A stretch of 64,000 nucleotides of DNA from CBDBKL01 sp965116215 (GCA_965116215.1 OZ220494.1:558001-622000), one strand, 5' to 3'. Positions 25,716-36,244 are shown, counted from the stretch's first letter. Numbers and translations are program-made. The notes: generated from the sequence alone by a model not told the origin.

Positions 25716-26929
25716 AGCATGTCCCCTTTATTCACCCTCACACCCATTTCCTTAAATTGTCTTATGACATGACTTGCAGCTTTATCCCCCGGACTTTCAA
25801 CAACAAAATGAATACATGTTTCACCAATAAGTAATTTTTCTTTTCCTCTATGATGATGGACGTCTAAAATATTCATTCTATTTTTAGCAAAAATATTAGC
25901 CAGTTGGCCTAAAATTCCAGGACTATCTTCTACAACAAGAAAATAAGATTGTCGACGCCCACTTTGAATTAAACCACGATCAACAACCTTTGCAATCACA
26001 TTCAGATCAATATTACCCCCACTTAAAAGAAGACATGTTTTTTCTCCTAAGTTTAAACCTTTACTGGCTCCTGCCAACGATAAAGCACCTGCTCCTTCAA
26101 CAATTGTCTTAGCTCTTTCCATTAAAAAAACAATAGACTCAGCAATTTCATCTTCATTAACGGTCACCATATCATCTATATATTTGACAATATATTTTCT
26201 ATACATACTTTCATCAGGGATTTTAACAGCTACTCCATCCGCCATTGTAGATACAATATCTTTAAATTCAGTTAAAAAACCTTCTCGAAATAACTCTGTC
26301 ATTGCACATGCGTTTTGAGGTTGAACACCATAGATTTTTATTTTTGGATTTAGAGACTTTAATGCTATAGCTATTCCAGAAATAAGTCCCCCACCTCCTA
26401 CAGGAACGACAATAGAATCTAAGTCTTGAGATTGCTCATAGAGATCTAAACCAACCGTACCTTGTCCTGCAATAATATCAGGATCATTAAATGGATGAAT
26501 AAAAGTATAATTCCTCTCCTCTTCTAAAACTCTGGCATATTGATAGGCCTCATCATAAAAATCCCCATGAAAAATAACATGAGCACCATAACCTTGAGTA
26601 GCCAATACTTTCACAACAGGCGCATTTACTGGCATAACAATATATGATGGAATATGAAATTCACGTGCACTATATGCAACACCTTGGGCATGATTCCCAG
26701 CAGAACTAGCTATGACGCCCTTTGCACGTTTATCATCTGAAAGATTGGCAACTTTATTAAGAGCCCCTCGAATTTTAAAACTACCTGTTAATTGCTCATT
26801 TTCAAATTTTAAATAAACTTTTGAACCCACTCGTTCTGTACAGCTTCTGGAATATGCTAACTCAGTTTGTGAAACAACTTTAGAAATACGCTGTTGAGCC
26901 CTTTGAATATCTTTTAAACCTATAACCAT
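25712..26929 (-). CDS. ilvA: Threonine ammonia-lyase with ACT domain
   Basis: Deaminates threonine to 2-oxobutanoate using PLP, the entry to isoleucine synthesis. The 405 residues have the PLP lysine in TGSFKIRGA (K52), SSAGNHAQGVAYSA near residue 75, the phosphate-binding VPVGGGGLISG near 176, and a single C-terminal ACT domain (about 330-405, RQSYFLVVEDSPGILGQLANIF). This is the short TdcB/IlvA form with one ACT domain, rather than the two-regulatory-domain E. coli IlvA. It overlaps hisC by 4 nt. Confidence 0.92.
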   Translation of the reverse strand: MVIGLKDIQRAQQRISKVVSQTELAYSRSCTERVGSKVYLKFENEQLTGSFKIRGALNKVANLSDDKRAKGVIASSAGNHAQGVAYSAREFHIPSYIVMPVNAPVVKVLATQGYGAHVIFHGDFYDEAYQYARVLEEERNYTFIHPFNDPDIIAGQGTVGLDLYEQSQDLDSIVVPVGGGGLISGIAIALKSLNPKIKIYGVQPQNACAMTELFREGFLTEFKDIVSTMADGVAVKIPDESMYRKYIVKYIDDMVTVNEDEIAESIVFLMERAKTIVEGAGALSLAGASKGLNLGEKTCLLLSGGNIDLNVIAKVVDRGLIQSGRRQSYFLVVEDSPGILGQLANIFAKNRMNILDVHHHRGKEKLLIGETCIHFVVESPGDKAASHVIRQFKEMGVRVNKGDML

Positions 26930-26944
26930 GGAAATACCATCACC

Positions 26945-27214
26945 TTATGACCAATAGACCGTCAAGCCAATCAGTGACTTAACTTGACCTTCTTTTACTT
27001 TTGGTCTGAGTTGATCCTCAGAAAATATGACGGACTGTTGGTCATCAAAATAGTAAAAGGGGGCTAAAAACTTTTGACAGTGTTGACACCGCTCTATCTT
27101 TTTATTTTGTACAATGACAGTTTCACAGATATGACAACGTCTAAAATAAATAGATAAATTCTCCATAGTCTGCATTCCTATTCCCAACCATCTTTTGGCA
27201 TACAAAAGTCTCAT
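26945..27214 (-). CDS. Small zinc-ribbon protein
   Basis: Up to 89 residues with two CxxC knuckles (CHIC and CQHC) spaced by 14-15 residues, the classical zinc ribbon, then a loop rich in aromatics (FLAPFYYFDDQQ). The start is uncertain: ATG 27214 or the internal ATGs of MQTMENLS. It lies just before ilvA (15 nt) and is probably co-transcribed. No function is recognised. Confidence 0.65.
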   Translation of the reverse strand: MRLLYAKRWLGIGMQTMENLSIYFRRCHICETVIVQNKKIERCQHCQKFLAPFYYFDDQQSVIFSEDQLRPKVKEGQVKSLIGLTVYWS

Positions 27215-27498
27215 AAACTCTTCGTCTATTTCCTCAAATGACTTTACCTTAAAGAAAATGATTTCAATAAACTAAATGAAATATCCTTCTTTAGTGCCTT
27301 CAAAAAGTTTTTAGTCCCCATTAGAACTAATTATGCTTTGCATAAAATAAAAATGAACTCTGTTCAATAGTATGGATAAAATTTGTTATAAATTTTAATC
27401 AGATGAGCAGTAACTATAACTTGATCCGCACAGTGTTCTGTTCTAATAAACAAACTTCATTGATTGAATTGCCTAAAATTTTTCCACATACAAATATT

Positions 27499-29658
27499 CT
27501 AAGAAAAATTGATACGATCAACATGTAGGACATGGTCAATTTTTTGAAGCTTTTGAATCACTTGCACTACTTGTTTTTTATTGTTCACCATAACATCAAA
27601 AAGACAAATTGCCTTATGATCTTTATTTGTTCGGATTTGAGCATTTTGTATATTGACACCTTGATTTGTAAAGACCTCACTAATTAATTTTAATAAACCA
27701 GGCTCATCCATTGATACAACACGAATTTTTGTCATTCTCCTTACTTCACCAGAACTCTTCCACTCCACATCTACCCTTCTAGCACTATCAATTTCAAAAA
27801 CCTTCGGACATGAACTCTGATGAATAGTCACCCCTCGACCTCTAGAGATAAATCCCATAATCTCATCCCCTGGAATAGGATGACAACACTTTGCATATCT
27901 GACGATAATATCTGAAAGACCACTCACAGATATTAATCGACCTGTTCTCTTCTTAGCCCCTTTAAATACTTTATCTAAAAAAGTTTCCGGTTTTCTTTCT
28001 TCAGTCTTGAAAGATTGCGGTGCCAGTCGTTCAACTACTTTTTCAGATGTTATTTTACCGTATCCCACTTGAAGATAAATATCATTAATAGAATTAGCAC
28101 CAATATCCTTAATGAATTTTTCATATATAGGACCCTTTAAAACCTTCAATATATTTACGCCGTGTTTACGAAATGCTTTTTCCAAAATTTCTTGCCCTAA
28201 CTCAGTAGATCGTTTATTTTCTTCAATCTTAACAAAAGAACGTATTTTAGACCGTGCCCTTGACGTCACACAAAAGTTTAACCAATCCTTACTGGGTGTT
28301 TGATGAGAAGATGTGAGAATCTCAACAGTATCTCCGCTCTGTAATTTATATTTCAAAGATACCATTTTCCCATTAACTTTTGCCCCAATAGTTTTTAATC
28401 CTACATCAGTATGAATAGAAAAAGAAAAATCTATAGGTGTTGCTCCATCAGGAAGTTCTTTGACATCACCTTGAGGTGTAAAAACATAAATTTCTGTTTC
28501 AAACAAATCTGTTTTTACTGTTTCTAAAAACTCACCAGGGTCACGAACCTCCTGGTCCCATTGCAATAAATCACGAAGCCAATCAAACTTATCTATGGTA
28601 CTCTTATCAAGTGCTCCCTCTTTGTATTTCCAATGAGCTGCAATCCCCTTTTCTGCAACAAGATGCATTCTATGAGTGCGAATCTGAATCTCAACTTGCT
28701 CGCCACTAGGACCTACTACTGTTGTATGTAAACTTTGATAATTATTAACCTTAGCCATTGCGATAAAATCTTTAAAACGCCCAGGAATAGGTTTATATAA
28801 AGAGTGTACAACTCCAAGTACCTCATAACAATTGGACACATTATCCACTAAAATGCGAAAACCCAGAAGATCATAGACTTGCTCATAGGCAATATTTTGA
28901 CGAGTCATTTTTTTATATATCGAATACAGATGTTTTGAGCGACCATAAACTTCACAGTCTATTCCTGTATTTTTCATATTCTGTTTTAATAAAGATTTAA
29001 ATTCTTGAATATACTTTTCACTTCCTTTTTGTTTCTTAGAAACTTTTTGAACAAGATCATAATAACAATCTGGTTTTAGATATCTAAAACTTAAATCTTC
29101 AAGTTCTATTTTCCACTCATTTATCCCTAATCTCCCAGCTAAGGGGGCATAAATATCTTTTGTCTCTTGGGCTATTCCTTCCTGTTTATAATAGGGCATA
29201 TGATTTAAAGTTCTCATATTATGAAGACGATCTGCTATCTTTACAAGAATCACACGAATATCCTTGCCCATAGCAATCATGATCTTTCTAAAATTTTCAC
29301 CTTGCTTTTCATTTGTATTACGAAAATTTATTTGAGAAATCTTAGTTACTCCATCAACAAGATGAGAGAGATCTTCACCAAATGTATTCTTAATATCTTC
29401 TAAAGTGATATCTGTATCTTCAACAGTGTCATGCAGCAACCCTGTTGCAATAGTATTAATATCCAGTTTTAGATCAGTTAATATAGAAGCTACGGAAACA
29501 GGATGATGAATATAACCTTCTCCACTTCTACGAAATTGTCCTTTATGAGCTTTTTCTGAAAAATGATAAATCTCTTTAATAAAGGAAGCGTTCTTCTCTC
29601 CATAAATTTTAGAGATCTGACTCAATAATGCATCAATTCCTTGAGCAGTTGATTTCAT
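27499..29658 (-). CDS. spoT: Bifunctional (p)ppGpp synthetase/hydrolase (Rel/SpoT)
   Basis: Makes and degrades the stringent-response alarmone. The 719 residues comprise an HD hydrolase domain (YIHHPVSVASIL near 45, LLHDTVEDTD near 74), a synthetase domain with YDLLGFRILV near 260 and the bifunctional-type RFKDFIA motif, a TGS domain near 390-450 (VYVFTPQGDVKELPDGATPIDFSFSIHTDVG region), and a C-terminal ACT domain. RxKD rather than ExDD and an intact HD site indicate both activities. It follows rpoZ after 282 nt, a common order (gmk-rpoZ-spoT). Confidence 0.95.
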   Translation of the reverse strand: MKSTAQGIDALLSQISKIYGEKNASFIKEIYHFSEKAHKGQFRRSGEGYIHHPVSVASILTDLKLDINTIATGLLHDTVEDTDITLEDIKNTFGEDLSHLVDGVTKISQINFRNTNEKQGENFRKIMIAMGKDIRVILVKIADRLHNMRTLNHMPYYKQEGIAQETKDIYAPLAGRLGINEWKIELEDLSFRYLKPDCYYDLVQKVSKKQKGSEKYIQEFKSLLKQNMKNTGIDCEVYGRSKHLYSIYKKMTRQNIAYEQVYDLLGFRILVDNVSNCYEVLGVVHSLYKPIPGRFKDFIAMAKVNNYQSLHTTVVGPSGEQVEIQIRTHRMHLVAEKGIAAHWKYKEGALDKSTIDKFDWLRDLLQWDQEVRDPGEFLETVKTDLFETEIYVFTPQGDVKELPDGATPIDFSFSIHTDVGLKTIGAKVNGKMVSLKYKLQSGDTVEILTSSHQTPSKDWLNFCVTSRARSKIRSFVKIEENKRSTELGQEILEKAFRKHGVNILKVLKGPIYEKFIKDIGANSINDIYLQVGYGKITSEKVVERLAPQSFKTEERKPETFLDKVFKGAKKRTGRLISVSGLSDIIVRYAKCCHPIPGDEIMGFISRGRGVTIHQSSCPKVFEIDSARRVDVEWKSSGEVRRMTKIRVVSMDEPGLLKLISEVFTNQGVNIQNAQIRTNKDHKAICLFDVMVNNKKQVVQVIQKLQKIDHVLHVDRINFS

Positions 29659-29940
29659 GAGTTCTTTATTATCAACAAGATTTTTCCTTTTACAATGAGA
29701 AACCCATTAAGTCTCTGTCTATAACCCTATTATACTCAAAATTTATCACAAGACTCTAGACTCTATAGCCCACTTCATACTAAAGCCTAAAAATTTCTAA
29801 TATCCTGCAAACAACTGAATAACCCACGGAGCTAGACTCATCAATGAACAAGCTGAATCAAAAATAAAATATAAGACACCCTTAAACAGTACATTAAGGT
29901 AATGTCTAGATTTTATATTGTCCTTCTCTTGCTTGTGATG

Positions 29941-30183
29941 CTAGCGTTTTAAATCTTTCTCTATATCCTTAAGAACCTTATCTGCCGTTACTTCCCGAAC
30001 AAAACGCACATACCCCTGTGAAACTTCCCTGAGAGCAGAAACAACAAGTTTATTCTCCTTATGCCTCTTCAACGTAGGTTGAGCCCCCTTAATTAACTCC
30101 TTAGCACGTTTAGCCACAATCATAACAAGAGAGAAACGATTAGGAACACGATCTAAACAATCTTCAACTGTAATTCTAGCCAT
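29941..30183 (-). CDS. rpoZ: RNA polymerase omega subunit
   Basis: An 80-residue subunit that helps assemble RNA polymerase. ARITVEDCLDRVPNRFSLVMIVAKRAKEL is the omega signature, and KLVVSALREVSQGYVRF continues it. It sits between gmk and spoT, the standard order; the gap to gmk is 29 nt. Confidence 0.95.
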   Translation of the reverse strand: MARITVEDCLDRVPNRFSLVMIVAKRAKELIKGAQPTLKRHKENKLVVSALREVSQGYVRFVREVTADKVLKDIEKDLKR

Positions 30184-30212
30184 AAAAAAACCTCCATAAT
30201 ATATTGAAATTA

Positions 30213-30779
30213 TTAATCTTTTAAAATATTTTTAATAATTTTTTCAAATTCTTTTACAGCTCTTTCAAAGTCATCATTGACTATATGCCAATCAAAAAGT
30301 TGAACCTCCGCCAACTCCCTTTTTGCATTTTCCATACGAAGTTCAAGGTCTGGCATATGTCCCCGGTCCGTATCTTTCTGAATTCTTCGACGCAACTCAT
30401 CAATAGATGGACCACTGATAAACACACTTTTAGACTGAAGGAATAATCTTTTAAGGGTTTTAGCACCTTGAACATTGACGTCCATAATGACCCATCTCTT
30501 ATTTTTCCATGTTTTTTCAATAAGATCTCTTGGTGTCCCATAGTATTTATTATGTACCTTTTCCCATTCTATAAAAAAATCCTTATCAATAAGGTTAAAA
30601 AACTTCTCTTTTGTCACAAAATAGTAGGTTTCGCCATCCTCTTCATTTTCTCTCATTTGACGAGTTGTATAGCTGACACTACTAACAAGTTGTGGAAATC
30701 GTTTAAGCATAGCCCGACACAGTGTCGACTTACCTGCACCACTTGGGCCTGAAACAACAATCATAGGGGTTTTGGTCAT
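30213..30779 (-). CDS. gmk: Guanylate kinase
   Basis: Phosphorylates GMP to GDP. The 188 residues contain the P-loop VVSGPSGAGKSTLCRAM (8-24), the GMP-binding SVSYTTRQMRENEEDGETYYFV, and the family's EWxxVHxxYYGTP block (FIEWEKVHNKYYGTPRDLI). Overlaps yicC by 4 nt. Confidence 0.96.
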   Translation of the reverse strand: MTKTPMIVVSGPSGAGKSTLCRAMLKRFPQLVSSVSYTTRQMRENEEDGETYYFVTKEKFFNLIDKDFFIEWEKVHNKYYGTPRDLIEKTWKNKRWVIMDVNVQGAKTLKRLFLQSKSVFISGPSIDELRRRIQKDTDRGHMPDLELRMENAKRELAEVQLFDWHIVNDDFERAVKEFEKIIKNILKD

Positions 30780-31654
30780 TCGATATTTTGCACCTGTTCT
30801 CTGATTTTCTCAATCATTGATTTTGCATCCACCACACATTTTGTCAACTTAGGGGTATATGACTTAGATCCTATCGTATTGAGTTCACGTAACAGCTCTT
30901 GTATATAAAAATCAAGTTTTTTACCTTTGAATCCTGAAATATTTAAAAATCTCTGAAAATGGACAAAATGTTCCTTTAATCGTGCAATCTCCTCAGTAAT
31001 ATCTGCTTTGTCCACAAGAATAGCAACTTCTTGTATCAATCGCCCCTGCTCTACATCTATTCCCTTCATTAATTTTTTTAACTTTTTAGTATATTTCTCT
31101 TTTAAAACCTCATGAGATTTAGCCTGAAATTTCTCAATGGACTTCAAACTCTCCTCTAATATATTCATAAAAAGTTCAATTTCCTTATAAAGAAACCCCC
31201 CCTCTCTATCTCTTTCTCTATCTAAAATTTGTAAGGCCTTTTCAAATCCTTTAAATAAGGCTTTTTTCTCACCTACAGACAACCCTGATTTTTCACTCAC
31301 CGAAATAACATCCATCTGTTGAGTAATAAATTTTAAATCAGGATGAAAATCTATTTTTAAATGTTTACTTAATTGTTTATAAGAAGAAATATACTTTTTA
31401 GCTAATTCTATATTTGCTTTAAATCTTATATTTTTACCTTTTTTGCGAACATGGCGATTCAAGTAAACACTAACAGATCCTCTATTGATCTTTTTCTTGA
31501 GTCTTTTTTTAAGTTCATTTTCTAAAGGCAGGTATATCTGTGGTGAAGAAAAATGCATTTCTAAAAATCTTCCATTTATTGACTTTATAACTATCTCAAT
31601 AGATACATCTTCAATCGACAGAATGGCTGAGCCATATCCCGTCATACTTTTCAT
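30776..31654 (-). CDS. yicC: YicC/YloC family protein (endoribonuclease-type)
   Basis: A 292-residue YicC family protein; the family has been reported as an RNA-cleaving endoribonuclease. It begins MKSMTGYGSA, the family signature, and ends with the DUF1732 block LLRELNTIGSKS.....VVDAKSMIEKIREQVQNIE. ATG 31654 is chosen because a GGGGGTG Shine-Dalgarno precedes it and its ATGA overlaps the miaA stop by 4 nt. The longer frame to 31669 adds five residues without better support. Confidence 0.92.
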   Translation of the reverse strand: MKSMTGYGSAILSIEDVSIEIVIKSINGRFLEMHFSSPQIYLPLENELKKRLKKKINRGSVSVYLNRHVRKKGKNIRFKANIELAKKYISSYKQLSKHLKIDFHPDLKFITQQMDVISVSEKSGLSVGEKKALFKGFEKALQILDRERDREGGFLYKEIELFMNILEESLKSIEKFQAKSHEVLKEKYTKKLKKLMKGIDVEQGRLIQEVAILVDKADITEEIARLKEHFVHFQRFLNISGFKGKKLDFYIQELLRELNTIGSKSYTPKLTKCVVDAKSMIEKIREQVQNIE

Positions 31655-32568
31655 GCTTTCACCCCCCATTGCACCACATAATCTAAGGCCTCCTTTAATT
31701 GCTCTTCAGAGTGAAACCACTTTATGTTTTTATCCCTTCTAAACCAAGTTCTTTGTTTTTTGACTAACTTCATTGTATTTTGTAAAATAATTTGAGGTAA
31801 TTCAGAACTTGTAATCTCACCATCAAGATACTTAATAATCTCTTTATATCCAATACTACGAAAAGGGCTCCATTTCCTAGGGGCTCTTTTTAATAAATCT
31901 CTGACTTCATCAATAAATCCTCTATTTAACATTTTCTGAATTCTATCCTTAATTCGTATTTCTAATCTTTCCTTTTCAAGATACAATCCAATCTTAATAT
32001 AAGTATAGGGTAGTTTTTCCGACATGGGCTCCAACCATAATTGACTCAAAGGCTTCTTATATTCTCGAACAAGCTCTACAGCCCTTTGAAGTCTATATCT
32101 ATCATTAACATTAATTTTGTTGGCATATTCAGGATCTACTCTTTTGAGTTCCCTATATAATTCTTCTAAGCCTTCCTTACTCTCTGCCTGCTTTCGAACA
32201 ACACTATGAATCTTGCCACATACACTTCCTGGATGAAACATTCCTTTTTCAAGAGCTTGAATATAAAAACCACTTCCTCCAACAATAAGAGCCATTTGAG
32301 ATGCTTTCTCAATATGAGACAAACACTCTATTGCAGATTTTCTATATTGCCCAGCTGTACACTCCTCACCTATATCAATATAGCCATAAAGATAATACTG
32401 ATGCCTTTGTAAATTCTCTCTACTCGGCTTCGCCGTTCCAATATCTAAATATTTATACACCTGTAAACTATCAGAATTTAGAATAGGCACATACTTAGAT
32501 TGAGCAATTAAATCCGCTAAATGTGATTTACCTGTGCCCGTAGGACCTAACAAAAAACATACTTTCAT
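31651..32568 (-). CDS. miaA: tRNA dimethylallyltransferase
   Basis: Adds a dimethylallyl group to A37 of tRNAs reading UNN codons. The 305 residues carry the P-loop LLGPTGTGKSHLADLIA, SDSLQVYKYLDIGTAKPS, VGGSGFYIQALEKG and the C-terminal RSIGYKEIIKYLDGE. Downstream of mutL, as is common; the start overlaps the mutL stop (TAATG). Confidence 0.95.
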   Translation of the reverse strand: MKVCFLLGPTGTGKSHLADLIAQSKYVPILNSDSLQVYKYLDIGTAKPSRENLQRHQYYLYGYIDIGEECTAGQYRKSAIECLSHIEKASQMALIVGGSGFYIQALEKGMFHPGSVCGKIHSVVRKQAESKEGLEELYRELKRVDPEYANKINVNDRYRLQRAVELVREYKKPLSQLWLEPMSEKLPYTYIKIGLYLEKERLEIRIKDRIQKMLNRGFIDEVRDLLKRAPRKWSPFRSIGYKEIIKYLDGEITSSELPQIILQNTMKLVKKQRTWFRRDKNIKWFHSEEQLKEALDYVVQWGVKA

Positions 32569-34406
32569 TATACAATTCGTCCAAACTCTCTCTCAATACG
32601 ACCCCAAGGATATTCAACAAACACAGGTCGACCATGAGGACAAAAACTTGAAAATGGATATTCATCCATCTGTTTTAAGAGACTCTTCATCTCTTCATAA
32701 CTCATTGACTGTCCCGCCCTAATAACACTATGACATGCCATTGTTGCAAAAATATCACCTAAATACTTTTCTAAAGCAAAGGACTTTCCTTGAATACTTA
32801 TATCCTGAGCAACTTGATCTAATACTTTAATCAAAGCCTTTTCTTTTATCAATAGTGGAGCTGAAGTTAAACTCAAAGTTGTAGGGCCTGATCTTTCAAT
32901 CTTAAGACCTATATTTAAGAGATCTTTCTGGATTTCAAACAACAACTCTATAGTACCCTCATCATTCTCATAATAAAGTGGAATGAGAAAAAATTGTTGC
33001 ATATCCATTTTTTGTTTTTTAAATCTCTCCATCAATTTTTCAAAAACCACACGTTCATGAGCAGCATGTTGATCAATCATTAATAAAGCATCACTAGTCT
33101 GTCCAACTATATAAGTCTGATGGACTTGACCAATAATATCTATATTTTTCCACTGATTTGTTATTTTTGTACCTTCATGAGTATCAGATTGTGATATAGG
33201 GCTAATCGTATCTTCAAAGATATTATGCATTTTACCAAATTGTACAAACATATTTTTATTTTCAAAATGTTTATTTAAAGGATTCGTTTCTTTTTTTTCT
33301 TCTGATATAAAATCTTTATTTCTAAATTTTATTTTCTCAAAGTCAGAAGATTCGAATTTTAAACTCGGATTCGTATTAACATGATTTCTTCTTGGGACTG
33401 ATCTAGCACCCAACATTTTATCTACCCAAGGAGCAGACTCTAAGGCCTCTCGCAATGCTAAATGAATAAATCTAAAAACTTTAGAATTATCCTGAAACTT
33501 CACTTGAGATTTAGAAGGATGTATATTAACATCAATTTCCTCAGTGGGAACTTCTAAATCTAAAATAGCATAAGGATATTCCCCATGCATAAGTAAATTT
33601 CTATAGGATTCAAGTATAGCTGCTATAATAGTCGCATTCTGAATCCAACGTTTCTGAACAAATATCCATATTTGTTGACGTGTCCCTATTGTTACATTGG
33701 GACTACTAAAAGTCAGTCTTAATTTATACCCATTGTCCTCTTTTGCAATGCTATGAAGTCCATTAATATTAAGAACATCCTCTACTCGATGAACAAATTG
33801 CTTTTGTTTTACCCAATGATATACAAGTTTTCCCGATTGTTTTAATTTAAAAGAAATATGAGGATGTACAAGGGCTAGGGCCTTAAATGTCTTCTTTATA
33901 TGTGCAGATTCTGCCGATTGAGATTTTAAAAATTTCTTTCTTGCTGGAAGATTTTTAAATAAAGATTTAACAGATATTGATGTCCCTACTTCTCCACCAA
34001 TGGAATCCAGTAGATAAGAGTCTCCAAAATGAATAGACAACTTATTAGCCTCATCATTTGTTTTTTCCCTAGATATAATATCCATTTCACTAACGGCTGC
34101 CATACTTGCTAATGCTTCTCCCCTAAAACCAAAACTCTTCAATCTCCAAATATCTGATGACAAACTGAGTTTACTTGTTGCATGTCTTGCAATAGATAAC
34201 GGCAAATCATCCCTGGAAATTCCACACCCATTATCCTTAACACTTAAAGACATTCCCCCATCTTCATAAGACAATTCAATAGAATCAGCTCCAGCATCTA
34301 TAGAATTTTCTATTAATTCCTTAACAAGATGGGATGGCCGTTCAAGAACCTCTCCTGCAGCAATTTGATGAATGACTTCTGTAGAAAGCTGTTTAATTTT
34401 TTCCAT
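32568..34406 (-). CDS. mutL: DNA mismatch repair protein MutL (endonuclease type)
   Basis: The 612 residues begin with the GHKL ATPase (ELIENSIDAGADSIEL, DNGCGISRDDL, ARHATSKL, SFGFRGEALASM) and end with the dimerisation/endonuclease domain. The metal-site motif DQHAAHERVVFE fits DQHA(X)2E(X)4E, and CPHGRP and ACHS are also present, so it should nick DNA itself. That indicates a methyl-independent mismatch repair system with no MutH. The linker (about 335-430) is Asn/Lys-rich. First gene of the long leftward block. Confidence 0.95.
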   Translation of the reverse strand: MEKIKQLSTEVIHQIAAGEVLERPSHLVKELIENSIDAGADSIELSYEDGGMSLSVKDNGCGISRDDLPLSIARHATSKLSLSSDIWRLKSFGFRGEALASMAAVSEMDIISREKTNDEANKLSIHFGDSYLLDSIGGEVGTSISVKSLFKNLPARKKFLKSQSAESAHIKKTFKALALVHPHISFKLKQSGKLVYHWVKQKQFVHRVEDVLNINGLHSIAKEDNGYKLRLTFSSPNVTIGTRQQIWIFVQKRWIQNATIIAAILESYRNLLMHGEYPYAILDLEVPTEEIDVNIHPSKSQVKFQDNSKVFRFIHLALREALESAPWVDKMLGARSVPRRNHVNTNPSLKFESSDFEKIKFRNKDFISEEKKETNPLNKHFENKNMFVQFGKMHNIFEDTISPISQSDTHEGTKITNQWKNIDIIGQVHQTYIVGQTSDALLMIDQHAAHERVVFEKLMERFKKQKMDMQQFFLIPLYYENDEGTIELLFEIQKDLLNIGLKIERSGPTTLSLTSAPLLIKEKALIKVLDQVAQDISIQGKSFALEKYLGDIFATMACHSVIRAGQSMSYEEMKSLLKQMDEYPFSSFCPHGRPVFVEYPWGRIEREFGRIV

Positions 34407-34533
34407 CGGAATAACTATCTATAAAAATCCTTATTTTATGAGTCAATCATTAGTTCTTATCTTTAGGCATGATTTCCTTCTCTCCATAGGTAGGGTTTTT
34501 TCTAAGCTATTGAGATGAATCAAAAAATATCCG

Positions 34534-36201
34534 ATGAAAGACTATATGAAAATAAAAAAAGCGAATCTTTTTCTTTATATACGCCTCATATGTACTGGGC
34601 TATTTATAACTCTTAGCATACTTATACCAACCTTTATTATAATTCCAATATGGTTTAGTTCTTATTATGAAAATCAAAATAAATACCTATGCCTGCAAAC
34701 ATTAGAGTCTATACAATCCAGCTTTGAATTAGCACAAGAAGAACTTATCCAAGAACTCAAACCCTATCTTACAAAACCTTTAGGGTCTAAAATATTTGAA
34801 AAATCTCTCGAATTACTCTTTACATCTCACGACCTTTACGGTGTTGCACAATATGAAATAAATAGATCAGGAAAATATATCTTAAAAAATGAATTTTTTT
34901 CACCTAAAAATTTAAATAATTCAGGATTTAAAACAACAACTTTAGAAAATTTAGAAACATATTCTCCTATTATACAAAATCTTTCAAAGATTAGAAAACC
35001 ACTCATCATTTCAAGAAAATTCTTTGATCAAAGACAAATTTGGACACTCTTTTTAAGAAATAAAACGACACTAACAGCAGTTCATATTGATGCATTAAAA
35101 CTATGGCCGAACGGTGTTGAAAGAAAAAATTGTGATATTGTTGTTGTTAATTCCCTTGGAGAGATTATTTCACCAGTGACTTCAAAATCTCTAACAAAAA
35201 AAGATATTCAAAACTTAATCACTAATTTTTCTCAAATAGAAAAAAATCCTCAACTAATAGAAAAAACTTTTGACTCTGCAAATATTGTTTACAAAAAAAG
35301 CCATGATGGAATACTTTTTATTGCACTCCCATTATTGCAAAAAGTAGGAGAAGTAAAAAGGTCACTTCAAAAGATTATACTCTTCCTTATTTGTATTTTC
35401 TCTATAATGAGTATATATCTTATGTTTATACAATCTAAAAGATTATCAAAAAATATCAATAAAATCAAAGATACTCTCTCTGCATTTATAAATAATAATT
35501 TTAAAGCACGACCTCAAATTTTTAAAGAGGATGAATTTCAAGATTTAGAATTTGCTTTAGATACCTTAGGAAATCAACTCGAAAAACAATCTCTCTACTC
35601 AGGATCTCTTCGAAAGTTTTCCAATTTAAAACATGATCTCCATGACATACATTCTTCGTTTAAACTCAGTAAATCTAAAACTGTAATATCAATGTCTATA
35701 AAAATAGATAATCTTATATATGACAGATCGCCTAAACAATTTAGAGAATTATTTAATGATATAATCTATATTATCCGTTCAACAGTTGAAAAAAATAATG
35801 GGATTATTAATGGCATTCAAAATAATCAAATTCTTATATTATGGGGACTTCCATATGAATCCAATCAAGATCATATTCATGCAATTACAGCAGCTATCGA
35901 ATTGCATAAAAGTTTAAAACCTATAAACCAACGTTTCAAAATTTCAATAAAATTAGCTATTGGAATTGAAAAGGGACAAGTTATAATGGGCCGCTTTGAT
36001 AGCCAAGAGCACGAAGAATACTCTGCTATTGGCAAATCTATTGAATCCTCCTACAAACTTATGTCACTTTCATCTTCAAAAAATTATAATATCCTTTTAG
36101 GGAAAAATCTTTCTAAAGAAGCCAAAAACAATTTTAATCTAAAACAAGAGAATAAGAACAATGAGGAAATATACTCAATCCTTATCAAAGATACTGATTA
36201 A
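34534..36201 (+). CDS. Membrane protein with degenerate class III adenylate/guanylate cyclase domain
   Basis: A 555-residue protein with a first membrane helix at about residues 12-40, an extracytoplasmic sensor region (41-280), a second helix (LFLICIFSIMSIYLMFI, 283-299), a HAMP-like segment (300-352) and a C-terminal cyclase-fold domain (about 385-540). Catalytic sites look damaged. D392 fits the first metal site, but the second metal aspartate (consensus GD before the I-L-A-V-W-G-like strand) is N431. The transition-state segment GDAVN-like reads GKSIES. AIGIEKGQVIMGRF is well kept, so the fold is intact. It may act as a sensor or pseudo-enzyme. It diverges from mutL and converges with the FecR-like gene. 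Confidence 0.8.
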   Translation: MKDYMKIKKANLFLYIRLICTGLFITLSILIPTFIIIPIWFSSYYENQNKYLCLQTLESIQSSFELAQEELIQELKPYLTKPLGSKIFEKSLELLFTSHDLYGVAQYEINRSGKYILKNEFFSPKNLNNSGFKTTTLENLETYSPIIQNLSKIRKPLIISRKFFDQRQIWTLFLRNKTTLTAVHIDALKLWPNGVERKNCDIVVVNSLGEIISPVTSKSLTKKDIQNLITNFSQIEKNPQLIEKTFDSANIVYKKSHDGILFIALPLLQKVGEVKRSLQKIILFLICIFSIMSIYLMFIQSKRLSKNINKIKDTLSAFINNNFKARPQIFKEDEFQDLEFALDTLGNQLEKQSLYSGSLRKFSNLKHDLHDIHSSFKLSKSKTVISMSIKIDNLIYDRSPKQFRELFNDIIYIIRSTVEKNNGIINGIQNNQILILWGLPYESNQDHIHAITAAIELHKSLKPINQRFKISIKLAIGIEKGQVIMGRFDSQEHEEYSAIGKSIESSYKLMSLSSSKNYNILLGKNLSKEAKNNFNLKQENKNNEEIYSILIKDTD

Positions 36202-36244
36202 AAACAATTACAGAAATAAAGCATACATCATTAACAACATAGGA

